A stretch of DNA of 47,405 nt from Eudoraea sp. (GCA_024639765.1 JAHEHU010000014.1:1-47405); one strand, 5' to 3'; numbered from the stretch's first letter, positions 1-9,609 are shown. Notes: generated by a model from the letters alone, not told the origin. Made by a program: numbers and translations.

Positions 1-257
1 CTTAAATAGGCCATAGTTATACAAGCCATGGTATGAAAGGCAAGGGTATCTGAAAAGACGTCAATAGTAAAGCCAAGTATAAAACTTATCAAAATAAATA
101 CTCCCCGCCGTTGCTTTATAGGATACCAATACAAGAAAAGAATATAGATCATGGGATTGATGAATCCCATAAAATTAAGTTTATTAAATACCAATACCTG
201 CGCCAGTACCAGGAGCAAGAAGCGCAGGGCATTTATAAGATATACATTATTGGTCAT
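1..257 (-). CDS. mreD: Rod-shape determining protein MreD, 5' part (cut by window edge)
   Basis: This is the N-terminal 85 residues of a hydrophobic protein; the 3' end lies outside the window. MreD is an inner-membrane partner of MreC and MreB in the cell-elongation machinery. The start is the ATG at 255-257, which overlaps the last 11 bases of mreC, a typical translational coupling. The visible part begins MTNNVYLINALRFLLL and shows two to three membrane-type segments, one of them containing NPMIYILFLYWYP. This NP...Y.LFL.WYP pattern is usual for Bacteroidota MreD. The call rests on position directly after mreBC plus hydrophobicity and that motif; confidence is high for family and limited by truncation. 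Confidence 0.85.
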   Translation of the reverse strand, partial: MTNNVYLINALRFLLLVLAQVLVFNKLNFMGFINPMIYILFLYWYPIKQRRGVFILISFILGFTIDVFSDTLAFHTMACITMAYL

Positions 258-1065
258 TGCTTATCTTTTCTTCCAAATCTTGTATTTCGGCACTATTCTC
301 ATTTCTTATGATATATACCTGTTTAATATTGGTCATGTCATTGAATAATGCCACTTCAATGTTGTAAAAACTTTGGGAAGCCGTAAGGTCAAATTTCTTA
401 ATAGTTCCAATAGGAATATTTTCCGGGAAAATGCTAGACATGGCTCCCGTCACAATGGTATCACCTATGTTTAAGGGTACCATTCTGGGAATGTCTTCTA
501 ATTGCACCACGTCAAAACGATTGGTGTCCCACTTTAAGGAACCAAAATTATTGGTGTTCTTGATCTTTGCATTGATGTTCGATTTGGTATTCAACACGCT
601 TTGGACAGCTGCAAATTTCCGCGATGTATGTTCTACTATCCCCAAAATACCTTTAGAAGTAATGACGCCCATATCCTGCTCAACACTATCCCTTTTTCCT
701 CTGTTGATGGTGATATAATTATTGCGAAGTGAATAGCTGTTTTTAATGATCTTCGCAGGAATGACCTTAAAAGAAAAGGAATCTAATTCCTGAGATGCTA
801 TTTCTTTTCCTTGATTATTGAACAATAAGGTCCTTAAGCGCGTATTTTCTTCAAGTAGTTTTTGATTCTGTTCCCTGAGGTCAAAATAGTCGGTTATGCT
901 AGATTGTGTGTTGTAGATACTGCCCGCGACCCAATTGGCGGAATTAAAAAAACGAGCTCTGTGATAGGAATGAGACTGAATGCTTAGGTTCATTCCCACA
1001 AGCAATAAGAAAAGATAAAGCAACGTGGTCTTGTTGCGAAGAATGAAGTTGATAATCTGTTGCAT
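247..1065 (-). CDS. mreC: Rod-shape determining protein MreC
   Basis: MreC is a bitopic inner-membrane protein that links cytoplasmic MreB filaments to periplasmic peptidoglycan synthases. The 272-residue product has one N-terminal membrane segment (about residues 12-28, TTLLYLFLLLVGM), a coiled-coil stretch (about 58-80, LREQNQKLLEENTRLR) and a C-terminal beta domain containing the family-typical DMGVITSKGILGIV and VNTKSNINAKI-like segments. Length is normal for the family. It lies 77 bp downstream of mreB and its end overlaps mreD by 11 bases, so the three are probably one operon. The start is the ATG at 1063-1065. Confidence 0.95.
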   Translation of the reverse strand: MQQIINFILRNKTTLLYLFLLLVGMNLSIQSHSYHRARFFNSANWVAGSIYNTQSSITDYFDLREQNQKLLEENTRLRTLLFNNQGKEIASQELDSFSFKVIPAKIIKNSYSLRNNYITINRGKRDSVEQDMGVITSKGILGIVEHTSRKFAAVQSVLNTKSNINAKIKNTNNFGSLKWDTNRFDVVQLEDIPRMVPLNIGDTIVTGAMSSIFPENIPIGTIKKFDLTASQSFYNIEVALFNDMTNIKQVYIIRNENSAEIQDLEEKISNDQ

Positions 1066-1142
1066 TCACTTTTATCTATTGGATGCTCTCATCTCCTTCA
1101 TGAAAGAACTTGTAAGAGCTTTTAACGGATCATACTGAGGAA

Positions 1143-2171
1143 CTATTTGATGAGAATACTCTTGTACCGTTCTAAATTTTTAAGAGCAATACCGGTACCT
1201 CTTACAACAGCCCTCAATGGATCTTCTGCAATATAGACAGGTAGATCTGTTTTTTGGGAAAGTCTCCTGTCTAAGCCTCTTAGCATTGATCCTCCACCGG
1301 CAAGGTAGATCCCTGTATTGTATATATCTGCTGCCAGTTCCGGAGGTGTCTGAGACAAGGTTTCCATTACGGCATCCTCTACTCGCAAGATAGACTTATC
1401 CAACGCCTTTGCAATCTCTCTGTACGAAATTGATACTTGTTTGGGCTTTCCTGTTAAAAGGTCTCGTCCCTGTACGGACATCTCATCCGGAGGCGATTGC
1501 AGGTCCTCTGTGGCCGAACCTATTTTGATCTTGATATTTTCTGCAGTGGTTTCCCCAACGTATAAATTATGTTGGGTACGCATATAATAAATAATATCAT
1601 TGGTGAAAACGTCCCCTGCAATTTTAACCGATTTGTCACAGACAATCCCGCCGAGGGCAATAACAGCGATCTCCGTGGTACCACCACCTATATCCACGAT
1701 CATATTCCCTTTTGGCTGCATGATATCCAAGCCTATCCCTATGGCAGCAGCCATGGGTTCGTGAATAAGGTAGACCTCTTTTCCGTTTACACGCTCGGCC
1801 GATTCTTTTACCGCTCGCATCTCTACTTCCGTAATTCCTGATGGAATACAGATCACCATTCTTAAGGCCGGGGGGAACCATTTTTTCTTCAATGCCGGAA
1901 TATTCTTGATGAACATATTGATCATCTTTTCCGAGGCATCAAAATCGGCAATTACCCCATCCTTCAACGGGCGGATAGTCTTTATATTTTCATGGGTTTT
2001 TCCCTGCATTTGGTTGGCTTCCCTTCCTACTGCAATGATCTTTCCGGTAATTCGGTCCCTTGCCACAATAGAAGGACTGTCTACCACTACTTTGTCATTA
2101 TGTATGATCAGGGTATTGGCGGTTCCAAGGTCGATCGCGATCTCCTCAGTTAAAAAATCAAAAAATCCCAT
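1143..2171 (-). CDS. mreB: Rod-shape determining actin homologue MreB
   Basis: MreB is a bacterial actin that polymerises under the inner membrane and directs lateral wall synthesis. The 342-residue length is standard. The actin-fold signatures are visible: phosphate-1 loop IAIDLGTANTLI near residue 12, the connecting segment LIHEPMAAAIG, phosphate-2 loop VDIGGGTTEIAVI, and the adenosine motif YLAGGGSMLRGLDRRL near the C-terminus. The N-terminal MGFFDFLTEE is the usual short amphipathic lead. It follows purH by 59 bp and has its own candidate -7 box at 2217-2224, so it may be transcribed both from purH and independently. Confidence 0.97.
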   Translation of the reverse strand: MGFFDFLTEEIAIDLGTANTLIIHNDKVVVDSPSIVARDRITGKIIAVGREANQMQGKTHENIKTIRPLKDGVIADFDASEKMINMFIKNIPALKKKWFPPALRMVICIPSGITEVEMRAVKESAERVNGKEVYLIHEPMAAAIGIGLDIMQPKGNMIVDIGGGTTEIAVIALGGIVCDKSVKIAGDVFTNDIIYYMRTQHNLYVGETTAENIKIKIGSATEDLQSPPDEMSVQGRDLLTGKPKQVSISYREIAKALDKSILRVEDAVMETLSQTPPELAADIYNTGIYLAGGGSMLRGLDRRLSQKTDLPVYIAEDPLRAVVRGTGIALKNLERYKSILIK

Positions 2172-2216
2172 TATGATTGTTTAGTTTGGTTTAGATAAAC
2201 GGGTGCATTTCATCGA

Positions 2217-2224
2217 CAAAAGTA
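2217..2224 (-). promoter_or_regulatory. Candidate -7 box upstream of mreB
   Basis: On the minus strand this reads TACTTTTG, a perfect match to the Bacteroidota -7 consensus TAnnTTTG, about 46 bases before the mreB ATG. No TTG -33 element lies at the usual 17-23 base spacing, because that region is still the end of purH. The prediction is therefore half supported. Confidence 0.5.
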
Positions 2225-2230
2225 GTAAAA

Positions 2231-3763
2231 TTAATGTTTAAAATGACGTGTGCCGGTCATTACCATAGCAATTTCATTTTCATTGCAATAATCTACGCTT
2301 AATTGATCCTTGATAGACCCTCCTGGTTGTATAACACTGGTAATTCCATTTTTATGTGCTATCTCCACACAATCTGGAAATGGAAAGAAGGCATCACTTG
2401 CCATTACAGCACCTTCAAGATCGAACTTGAAAGATTTTGCCTTATGGATGGCCTGGTTTAGAGCATCTACCCTTGAGGTTTGCCCTGTACCACTGGCACA
2501 TAGTTGCCGGTTCTTGGCAAGGACAATCGTATTTGATTTAGTATGCTTGCAGAGTTTAGAGGCAAAAATCAGATCCTGGAGTTCGCGCTCTGATGGCTTT
2601 TTCTCAGTAACATTATTAAGTCCGGCAAGTGCATCGGTCACATGATCCTTTTCCTGAACCAAAACCCCGTTTAAACAGGTCCTGACTATGGTTTCGGGAA
2701 GTGCAACTTCCTTTTGAATAAGAATAATACGGTTCTTCTTGCCCTGTAAAATGTCCAAAGCTTCTTTGGAATACGAAGGCGCAATAACCACTTCGCAAAA
2801 AAGCTTATGAATCTCTGTAGCTGTTTTGGCGTCTATTTCCTTATTGCTTATAAGGATCCCGCCAAAGGCAGAAACCGGATCGCCTGCCAATGCATCCACA
2901 TAGGCCTGGTGGAGTGAATCTCTGCTTGCCAGACCACAGGCATTATTGTGTTTTAGAATAGCGAAGGTTGGATCATCGTTCTGAAATTCACCCATTAGAT
3001 TTACAGCTGCATCTACATCGAGCAGGTTGTTGTAAGACAATTCCTTTCCATGTAATTTGGTGAACATTGCATCAAAATCGCCGAAGAAAAATCCTTTTTG
3101 ATGCGGATTTTCGCCATAACGTAGTGCTTTGCCCTGTGTTTCGCTGATCTTTAATGCGGCTAATTCATGACGCTGATTAAAGTAATTGAAAATGGCAGTG
3201 TCATAATGTGAGGAGATATTAAATGCCTTGGCCGCATAAACCCTTCGTTGTTCCATGGAGGTTGTACCCTCGCCAATGGTGATCATTTCCAAAAAGTCCT
3301 GGTAATCTTCCATGGAAGAAACGCAAAGTACATCTTTAAAGTTCTTAGCTGCCGCCCTGATAAGTGATATGCCCCCTATGTCTATCTTTTCTATGATATC
3401 TTGTTCTGAAGCTCCAGATGCCACTGTTTTTTCAAATGGGTAAAGATCAACGATCACAATATCTAGTTGTGGAATATCAAACTCTTCCAATTGGGCAACA
3501 TCCCCATCATTATCCTGCCTGTTAAGGATGCCTCCAAATACTTTTGGATGCAGGGTTTTCACCCTGCCTCCCAAAATGGAGGGATAGCTGGTAACTTCTT
3601 CTACCGGCACCACTTCCAGCCCCAGAGATCGTATGAATGATTCGGTTCCACCTGTAGAATACATGGTGATCCCCAGTTCCTGGAATTTTTTCACAATAGG
3701 TTCTAATCCGTCTTTATGAAAGACAGATATAAGTGCGGAAGTAGCTTTTTTTACAGTGCCCAT
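2231..3763 (-). CDS. purH: Bifunctional AICAR formyltransferase / IMP cyclohydrolase
   Basis: PurH catalyses the last two steps of de novo purine synthesis: it formylates AICAR with 10-formyl-THF and closes the ring to IMP. The N-terminal IMP cyclohydrolase domain (about 1-200) shows YSTGGT (35-40), SYPSILGGRVKTLHP (59-73) and DIGGISLIRAAAKN (128-141). The transformylase domain (about 205-510) shows ALRYGENPHQ (213-222), LKHNNACGLA with the catalytic Lys271 and His272, and SDAFFPFPDCVE. The usual Pro of the KHxNPCG motif is Ala here. The product is 510 residues, the normal length. It is followed by mreBCD, a gene order I know from flavobacteria. Confidence 0.97.
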   Translation of the reverse strand: MGTVKKATSALISVFHKDGLEPIVKKFQELGITMYSTGGTESFIRSLGLEVVPVEEVTSYPSILGGRVKTLHPKVFGGILNRQDNDGDVAQLEEFDIPQLDIVIVDLYPFEKTVASGASEQDIIEKIDIGGISLIRAAAKNFKDVLCVSSMEDYQDFLEMITIGEGTTSMEQRRVYAAKAFNISSHYDTAIFNYFNQRHELAALKISETQGKALRYGENPHQKGFFFGDFDAMFTKLHGKELSYNNLLDVDAAVNLMGEFQNDDPTFAILKHNNACGLASRDSLHQAYVDALAGDPVSAFGGILISNKEIDAKTATEIHKLFCEVVIAPSYSKEALDILQGKKNRIILIQKEVALPETIVRTCLNGVLVQEKDHVTDALAGLNNVTEKKPSERELQDLIFASKLCKHTKSNTIVLAKNRQLCASGTGQTSRVDALNQAIHKAKSFKFDLEGAVMASDAFFPFPDCVEIAHKNGITSVIQPGGSIKDQLSVDYCNENEIAMVMTGTRHFKH

Positions 3764-3795
3764 GCTAATAACTTTTTGTACTTGAATTAAGAACT

Positions 3796-3803
3796 CAAAG
3801 GTA
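3796..3803 (-). promoter_or_regulatory. Candidate -7 box upstream of purH
   Basis: The minus strand reads TACCTTTG, a perfect TAnnTTTG match, 32 bases before the purH ATG. No TTG occurs at the ideal upstream distance; a CTG about 20 bases upstream could serve as a weak -33 element. A separate promoter makes sense because the upstream GAF-protein gene ends 91 bp away. Confidence 0.5.
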
Positions 3804-3854
3804 CTTTTTTAGGAGTTATTAAAAAGCAGGTCTTATCAACAAAAAAGGAAAGTT

Positions 3855-4307
3855 TTAAAGAATTTTGGCGACCTCTTGGTTCACAAATTCCAAAAATCGT
3901 TCATCCGCCTCCGTAAAAGGATCGGGGGTATTAGAATCAATATCGATCTGTCCTATATTTTTACCATCTACAAAGAGAGGAACCACGATCTCAGCTTTTA
4001 CTGTGATACTGCAGGCAATGTAATTGTCCTGGGCAGCCACATCCGGGACCACAAAATTAGCATTACTAACAGCCACTTGCCCACAGATCCCTTTCCCAAA
4101 TGGAATAATGGTATGATCTGTAGGAGCTCCGGCATAGGGTCCTAATTTCAATTCTTCCTTTTCTCCATTGCGGAAATAGAAACCAACCCAGTCGTAATGT
4201 GGTATCTCAGATTTGAGTAACTTACAAATTGCCAGGAGTTTTTCATCCCTGTCTCTTTCTGTATTTAAGAGAATAGCGTGTATTCTGGGCTGCAGTGTTT
4301 CAAACAT
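3855..4307 (-). CDS. GAF-domain protein, free methionine-(R)-sulfoxide reductase-like
   Basis: This is a cytosolic single GAF-domain protein of 150 residues. It matches the YebR/fRMsr family, which reduces free methionine-R-sulfoxide, through YDWVGFYF, IPFGKGICGQ, VVPDV, YIACSITVKAEIVVPLF and the C-terminal GQIDIDSNTPDPFTEADE. Two of the three family cysteines are present (in GKGICG and YIACS). The third, in the GPVAC segment of YebR, is replaced by GAPTDH. I chose the ATG at 4305-4307 over the longer frame starting at 4370, because the extra 21 codons would begin inside the groL terminator hairpin and family members begin at MFE-like sequence. Reductase activity is inferred from family only. 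Confidence 0.8.
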   Translation of the reverse strand: MFETLQPRIHAILLNTERDRDEKLLAICKLLKSEIPHYDWVGFYFRNGEKEELKLGPYAGAPTDHTIIPFGKGICGQVAVSNANFVVPDVAAQDNYIACSITVKAEIVVPLFVDGKNIGQIDIDSNTPDPFTEADERFLEFVNQEVAKIL

Positions 4308-4360
4308 CTTTAACGTACTAATTTCAATTACGGTAGGGTGAATATATGTATTAAATTTAG

Positions 4361-4393
4361 AAAAAGCCACACTCCAAATGGAGGTGGCTTTTT
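4361..4393 (-). terminator. Rho-independent terminator downstream of groL
   Basis: The hairpin arms AAAAAGCCACCTCC and GGAGTGTGGCTTTTT pair over about 14 positions with a single bulge around the loop ATTT. On the minus strand this ends in a T run. It begins 27 bases after the groL stop codon. It is nearly symmetrical and could work in both directions. Confidence 0.85.
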
Positions 4394-4419
4394 ACAAGTA
4401 AACTATATAACTTCAGAGA

Positions 4420-6072
<1,653 letters not shown>

Positions 6073-6116
6073 TCAATGAGCATAACCTGTTTCCACAGGT
6101 TTCTTTGAAGTTTACT

Positions 6117-6395
6117 TTAAATAATTGCTAAAATGTCACTCTCACGCATCATTAGATAATCAGTGCCATCTAATTTCAGCTCTGTTCCTGCATATTTCCC
6201 ATAAAGAACGGTATCACCAACCTTCACGGTGATCTTTTCATCCTTTGTTCCAGGGCCAACGGCCACTACCTTACCTTTTTGAGGTTTTTCTTTTGCAGTA
6301 TCAGGGATATATAACCCAGAGGCAGTTTTGGTCTCTGCTGCCATTGGTTCAATAAGAACTCTGTCTGCTAATGGTTTGATGCTAAGTTTAGCCAT
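6117..6395 (-). CDS. groS: Co-chaperonin GroES (10 kDa)
   Basis: GroES is the heptameric lid of the GroEL chamber. The 92-residue protein has the N-terminal ADRVLIEP, the mobile-loop region [20 protein letters not shown] and the conserved GKVVAVGPG and [13 protein letters not shown] segments, ending in ESDILAII. It is the first gene of the groS-groL operon. The 139 bp upstream contain the secG terminator and a candidate sigma-54-type promoter. Confidence 0.99.
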   Translation of the reverse strand: MAKLSIKPLADRVLIEPMAAETKTASGLYIPDTAKEKPQKGKVVAVGPGTKDEKITVKVGDTVLYGKYAGTELKLDGTDYLMMRESDILAII

Positions 6396-6433
6396 ATGTT
6401 TTTTATTTTAATTTTAAAATTCTGTTTATGGAT

Positions 6434-6450
6434 GGCAGAAATTATGCCAA
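6434..6450 (-). promoter_or_regulatory. Candidate sigma-54 (-24/-12) promoter of groS-groL
   Basis: Read on the minus strand this is TTGGCATAATTTCTGCC. It contains the invariant GG-N10-GC geometry of RpoN promoters: TGGCAT matches the -24 consensus TGGCAC at five of six positions, and CTGC matches TTGC at three of four. The predicted start would be near 6423, about 28 bases before the groS ATG, with an A/T-rich leader. No TAnnTTTG box is visible in this region, so this is the best promoter candidate for the operon. Confidence 0.45.
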
Positions 6451-6471
6451 GGCCCAAAAACTGACAGTTTG

Positions 6472-6509
6472 TAAAATGAAAATGCCAGCTTGTCATTTTG
6501 GCTGGCATT
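6472..6509 (-). terminator. Rho-independent terminator downstream of secG
   Basis: A perfect 9-bp stem AATGCCAGC/GCTGGCATT (arms 6501-6509 and 6481-6489 on the plus strand) encloses an 11-base loop and is followed on the minus strand by TTCATTTT. It lies 25 bases after the secG stop and separates the secG operon from groSL. Confidence 0.75.
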
Positions 6510-6534
6510 CACAGTGTCATTATTTATCAATTTC

Positions 6535-6891
6535 TTACTGAATAGTATCCAGAGGACTATTGGTGTCTGTTGGAACTACTTCTTCCGGAACAGATTCCGG
6601 AACAGCGGTCTCAATATCATCACCTTGTAATAATTTAGAATCTGCATCTCCAAAATTACCTTTCAACGCAACGTTGGATAATAAGATGAGAACTATCAAA
6701 AGAGCGGCCAATGTCCAGGTGCTTTTATCGAGAAAATCACCTGTCTTTTTTACCCCACCTACAACTTGGGTTCCACCACCGCCAAATGAAGAGGATAATC
6801 CTCCTCCCTTTGGATTTTGGACCATTACGACCAAGACCAGTAGAAAACATACTATGATTATAAGAATCAAAAAAATTGTAAATGTGCTCAT
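6535..6891 (-). CDS. secG: Preprotein translocase subunit SecG
   Basis: SecG is the small accessory subunit of the SecYEG inner-membrane protein channel. The 118-residue product has two membrane segments (about residues 4-24 and 57-77) joined by the family signature VVMVQNPKGGGLSSSFGGGGTQ, followed by an acidic C-terminal tail typical of Bacteroidota SecG. The ATG is one base after the stop codon of the upstream TPR gene, so the two are translationally coupled. A hairpin terminator follows. Confidence 0.95.
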   Translation of the reverse strand: MSTFTIFLILIIIVCFLLVLVVMVQNPKGGGLSSSFGGGGTQVVGGVKKTGDFLDKSTWTLAALLIVLILLSNVALKGNFGDADSKLLQGDDIETAVPESVPEEVVPTDTNSPLDTIQ

Positions 6892-6892
6892 T

Positions 6893-7822
6893 TTACGGAT
6901 TTTCCTTTTGTAATTGCTTTACCGCTTTAATTCGGCTTGCAAAGAAACTACTTTTTTCCGGATATTTCAAACTTAAAATTTTATAGGCCTGGAGGGCTTT
7001 TTTGTACTTCTTTTGTTCCAAATATACCCTGGCCAATGTTTCCGTCATGAGTTCCTCAGAGTCTATCTTAGTAGATTCGCTGATATCTATTTTTGCTATG
7101 CCTTCTTCCTGAGGAACAATCTTCGGGTTTTCCTCCAGGAACCGGTCTATCATAGCAAACTTCTTTTTCCTGTCTGATCCTTCATCGATTGGGAACTCCA
7201 TGCTCTCGGGGATCTTCGCCAATTTACTCTTTGCTTCTTTCTTTTGGGGTATGGGCCTGGAGGCACTTAATTGCAGCCATTCCATAAAAGAGTGTTTTTC
7301 CTTCTTGGTGAAGGCTAAGGGTTGCCCCAATTCCAAAGCTTCCCTGGCCAGTTCCTTTTCCCTGGCGATCGCCTTATCTATTTCTGGGTCCTTGGATGTA
7401 AATAGTGCAGGATCTAATATGGCATCTGCGTCTTTTGTGGTTCTTGGCAATGGTTCATCTGCAGATTCGGCGATCAGCGTTTTCTTTGATTCCGGGTCCG
7501 CAATTATTTCCTCTTCCTCCACTTGCTGCCCTTCCAAAGCAATAGTTTTCCCAGATATAGTGTCTGCTATTGAATTTTGCAGGAACTCAGGAGAGGTGAT
7601 CAGATCGAACAAAACATCCCTGTCTGCGGTGTAGGCTGCTGTAACCTTGAGAGCATTGTTGTATTTAAAGCTGTTAAGATTTTTAAGGCCTTTTAATTGT
7701 AGGGCCCGCGCTGCCTGAAAATATGGGTATTCATTTACCACCTCTTCCAATTGCCGTGTTTGAGCGGGTTGTACCACCTTGTCCGGATGTTGCAATAGGT
7801 ATGTAAAATCTGTCACTTTCAT
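6893..7822 (-). CDS. Conserved flavobacterial protein with C-terminal tetratricopeptide-like region
   Basis: The product is a 309-residue protein without a signal peptide or clear membrane segment, probably cytoplasmic. The N-terminal third (MKVTDFTYLLQHPDKVVQ, then YPYFQAARALQLKGL) looks helical. The middle is charged and low in complexity. Residues about 255-300 contain a TPR-like helix pair (TLARVYLEQKKYKKALQAYKILSLKYPEKS). It sits between lptE and secG with gaps of 3 and 1 bp, so it is co-expressed with envelope-biogenesis genes, but I cannot assign a function. A role as a scaffold for envelope assembly would be only inference from context. Confidence 0.8.
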   Translation of the reverse strand: MKVTDFTYLLQHPDKVVQPAQTRQLEEVVNEYPYFQAARALQLKGLKNLNSFKYNNALKVTAAYTADRDVLFDLITSPEFLQNSIADTISGKTIALEGQQVEEEEIIADPESKKTLIAESADEPLPRTTKDADAILDPALFTSKDPEIDKAIAREKELAREALELGQPLAFTKKEKHSFMEWLQLSASRPIPQKKEAKSKLAKIPESMEFPIDEGSDRKKKFAMIDRFLEENPKIVPQEEGIAKIDISESTKIDSEELMTETLARVYLEQKKYKKALQAYKILSLKYPEKSSFFASRIKAVKQLQKENP

Positions 7823-7825
7823 ACG

Positions 7826-8347
7826 TTACCAGTCTGCCAGGGATTCATTAAAAATATCCTGATTGATTCGCTCAAAGATAACCTGATGCGCTTCATCTCG
7901 TACAGTGGCTAATTGAGAAGTTGCCGGGTAATCGTAAAAGAACGAAAACCGTTTTTCAAATTCGGCACCTTCTTTGGTTTTGTTGAAAAATCGAACATTG
8001 ATGGAGATGCTTAGTCTGTTTTGTGCAGCCCTCTGCTGGGCGGTAGCCGACATAGGGGACACTCTGTATTCTACGATCTCACCCTCATATAGAAGATCTC
8101 CGTTGGAAGATACAAGATCCAGGCTTGTCTGGTTCAAGATCAGGTCCTGTAAAGAGAGGGTGTATTCTCTGTCTAATCCGGGATCGAAGGTAGAGCCCGG
8201 ACTTTGAGAAGCATAGTTTTGGAAATAATTAACGGTAAAGGTTTGAGCTGTCCCAACATCACCCCCAGTAAAATTATAAATGCCACAACCTACAAAAAGG
8301 GTGCTGCATAAGAAGGACAGTAAAAGAAGGCTTAGTTGTTTTCTCAC
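7826..8347 (-). CDS. lptE: LptE-like outer-membrane lipoprotein (LPS assembly)
   Basis: LptE plugs the LptD barrel and helps insert lipopolysaccharide into the outer leaflet. The 173-residue product has a lipoprotein signal with lipobox LFVGC (Cys21), followed by the family-typical GIYNFTGGDVGTAQTFTVNYFQN. The rest alternates beta-rich segments such as GEIVEYRVSPM and RLSISINVRFFN. This is the Bacteroidota form often annotated as LptE or LPS-assembly lipoprotein. The start codon is GTG at 8345-8347, and its G is also the last base of the preceding TAG stop. It is the third gene in the miaB to secG run. Confidence 0.8.
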   Translation of the reverse strand: MRKQLSLLLLSFLCSTLFVGCGIYNFTGGDVGTAQTFTVNYFQNYASQSPGSTFDPGLDREYTLSLQDLILNQTSLDLVSSNGDLLYEGEIVEYRVSPMSATAQQRAAQNRLSISINVRFFNKTKEGAEFEKRFSFFYDYPATSQLATVRDEAHQVIFERINQDIFNESLADW

Positions 8348-9609
8348 TATAAATCGTACTGTTTTATTTTTCGATACAGGGTTCTTTCTGAAATTCCCAA
8401 TTCGGAAGCGGCTGCTTTTCGTTTCCCCCGGTTTCGCTCCAGAGATTTTTTGATTAGCTCTATCTCCTTTTCCTGTAAAGATAAGGTTTCTTCTTCTTGG
8501 ATCTCCTCGGCAAAATGATACTTATCTTCCTGTGGAATTTCTTTTGGTTTCTCTACTCTGTCCTCATGTGGTGGTAATAGTTCCACGGGTGTGGCTTCTT
8601 CCTCCACCTCTTTTCCGTTAGAACCATATATTTTTCTAATAAGGTTTTCATTTTCCTCCTGTACCTTTTCAGAATCATCGGAATTGAGCATTTCTAGGGT
8701 TAATTTTTTTAGATCGTTCAGGTCTGCCTTCATGTCGAACAATACCTTGTATAAGATCTCCCGTTCATTGCTAAAATCCCCTTTTTTAGATTCACGCTCA
8801 ATTACTGCAGGTAAATTGGAATCATTTGCGTGAGGAAGATACCCATTCAATGTAGAAAGCGAGATAGTTCTGCTTTTTTCTAATACAGATACTTGTTCTG
8901 CAACATTTCGCAATTGTCTTATATTTCCCGGCCAGCGATATTTTTCGAGTAATTGCACTGCATCATCATCTAATCGAATAGTAGGCATTTTATATTTCTG
9001 TCCGAAGTCTGAGGCAAATTTTCGGAAGAGTAGATGAATGTCGTCTTTCCGTTCTCTCAACGGTGGAATATGGATTTCTACCGTGCTCAGACGGTAGTAC
9101 AGGTCTTCTCGGAATTTTCCTTTTTTGATCGCCTCTATCATGTTCATATTGGTCGCAGCAACGATCCTTACATTGGTCTTTTGAACTTGAGAGGAACCTA
9201 CCTTTAAGAATTCTCCATTCTCCAGGATACGCAATAAACGCACCTGGGTAGTGAGGGGAAGTTCTCCCACCTCATCCAGGAATATAGTGCCCCCGTCTGC
9301 TACCTCAAAATAGCCGCTTCGGGTTTGTGTGGCGCCGGTAAAAGAGCCTTTTTCATGACCAAATAGTTCACTGTCTATAGTGCCTTCGGGAATTGCTCCG
9401 CAGTTCACCGCTATATATTTTGCATGCTTTCTATGAGACAAGGAATGTATGATCTTGGGCACCACTTCCTTGCCCACCCCACTTTCTCCTGTAACCAACA
9501 CAGAGATATCTGTTGGGGCCACCTGTATGGCCTTTTCAAGGGCACGGTTTAGTTTAAGATCATTTCCAATGATCCCAAAACGTTGTTTTATGGGTTGTAC
9601 ATTTTCCAT
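8347..9609 (-). CDS. Sigma-54-dependent transcriptional activator without receiver domain
   Basis: This bacterial enhancer-binding protein would remodel RpoN-RNA polymerase. Its 420 residues begin almost directly with the AAA+ domain: Walker A GESGVGKE (41-48), the sigma-54 contact loop GSFTGA (88-93, a variant of GAFTGA), Walker B GGTIFLDE (106-113) and REDLYYRLS near 168. An acidic, Glu-rich linker (about 300-375) leads to a C-terminal Fis-type helix-turn-helix (KRKAAASELGISERTLYRKIK). There is no receiver, PAS or GAF sensor domain, as in PspF-like activators. The ATG overlaps the miaB stop by one base. Its targets are unknown; a sigma-54-like site sits upstream of groS in this window. Confidence 0.92.
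   Translation of the reverse strand: MENVQPIKQRFGIIGNDLKLNRALEKAIQVAPTDISVLVTGESGVGKEVVPKIIHSLSHRKHAKYIAVNCGAIPEGTIDSELFGHEKGSFTGATQTRSGYFEVADGGTIFLDEVGELPLTTQVRLLRILENGEFLKVGSSQVQKTNVRIVAATNMNMIEAIKKGKFREDLYYRLSTVEIHIPPLRERKDDIHLLFRKFASDFGQKYKMPTIRLDDDAVQLLEKYRWPGNIRQLRNVAEQVSVLEKSRTISLSTLNGYLPHANDSNLPAVIERESKKGDFSNEREILYKVLFDMKADLNDLKKLTLEMLNSDDSEKVQEENENLIRKIYGSNGKEVEEEATPVELLPPHEDRVEKPKEIPQEDKYHFAEEIQEEETLSLQEKEIELIKKSLERNRGKRKAAASELGISERTLYRKIKQYDL

Noticed and set aside
4308-4370. 21-codon N-terminal extension of the GAF-domain protein
   Set aside because: It would begin inside the groL terminator hairpin and lies upstream of the position where family members start.
6396-6534. CIRCE/HrcA operator before groS
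   Set aside because: No TTAGCACTC-N9-GAGTGCTAA or near match is present; the hairpin there is the secG terminator.
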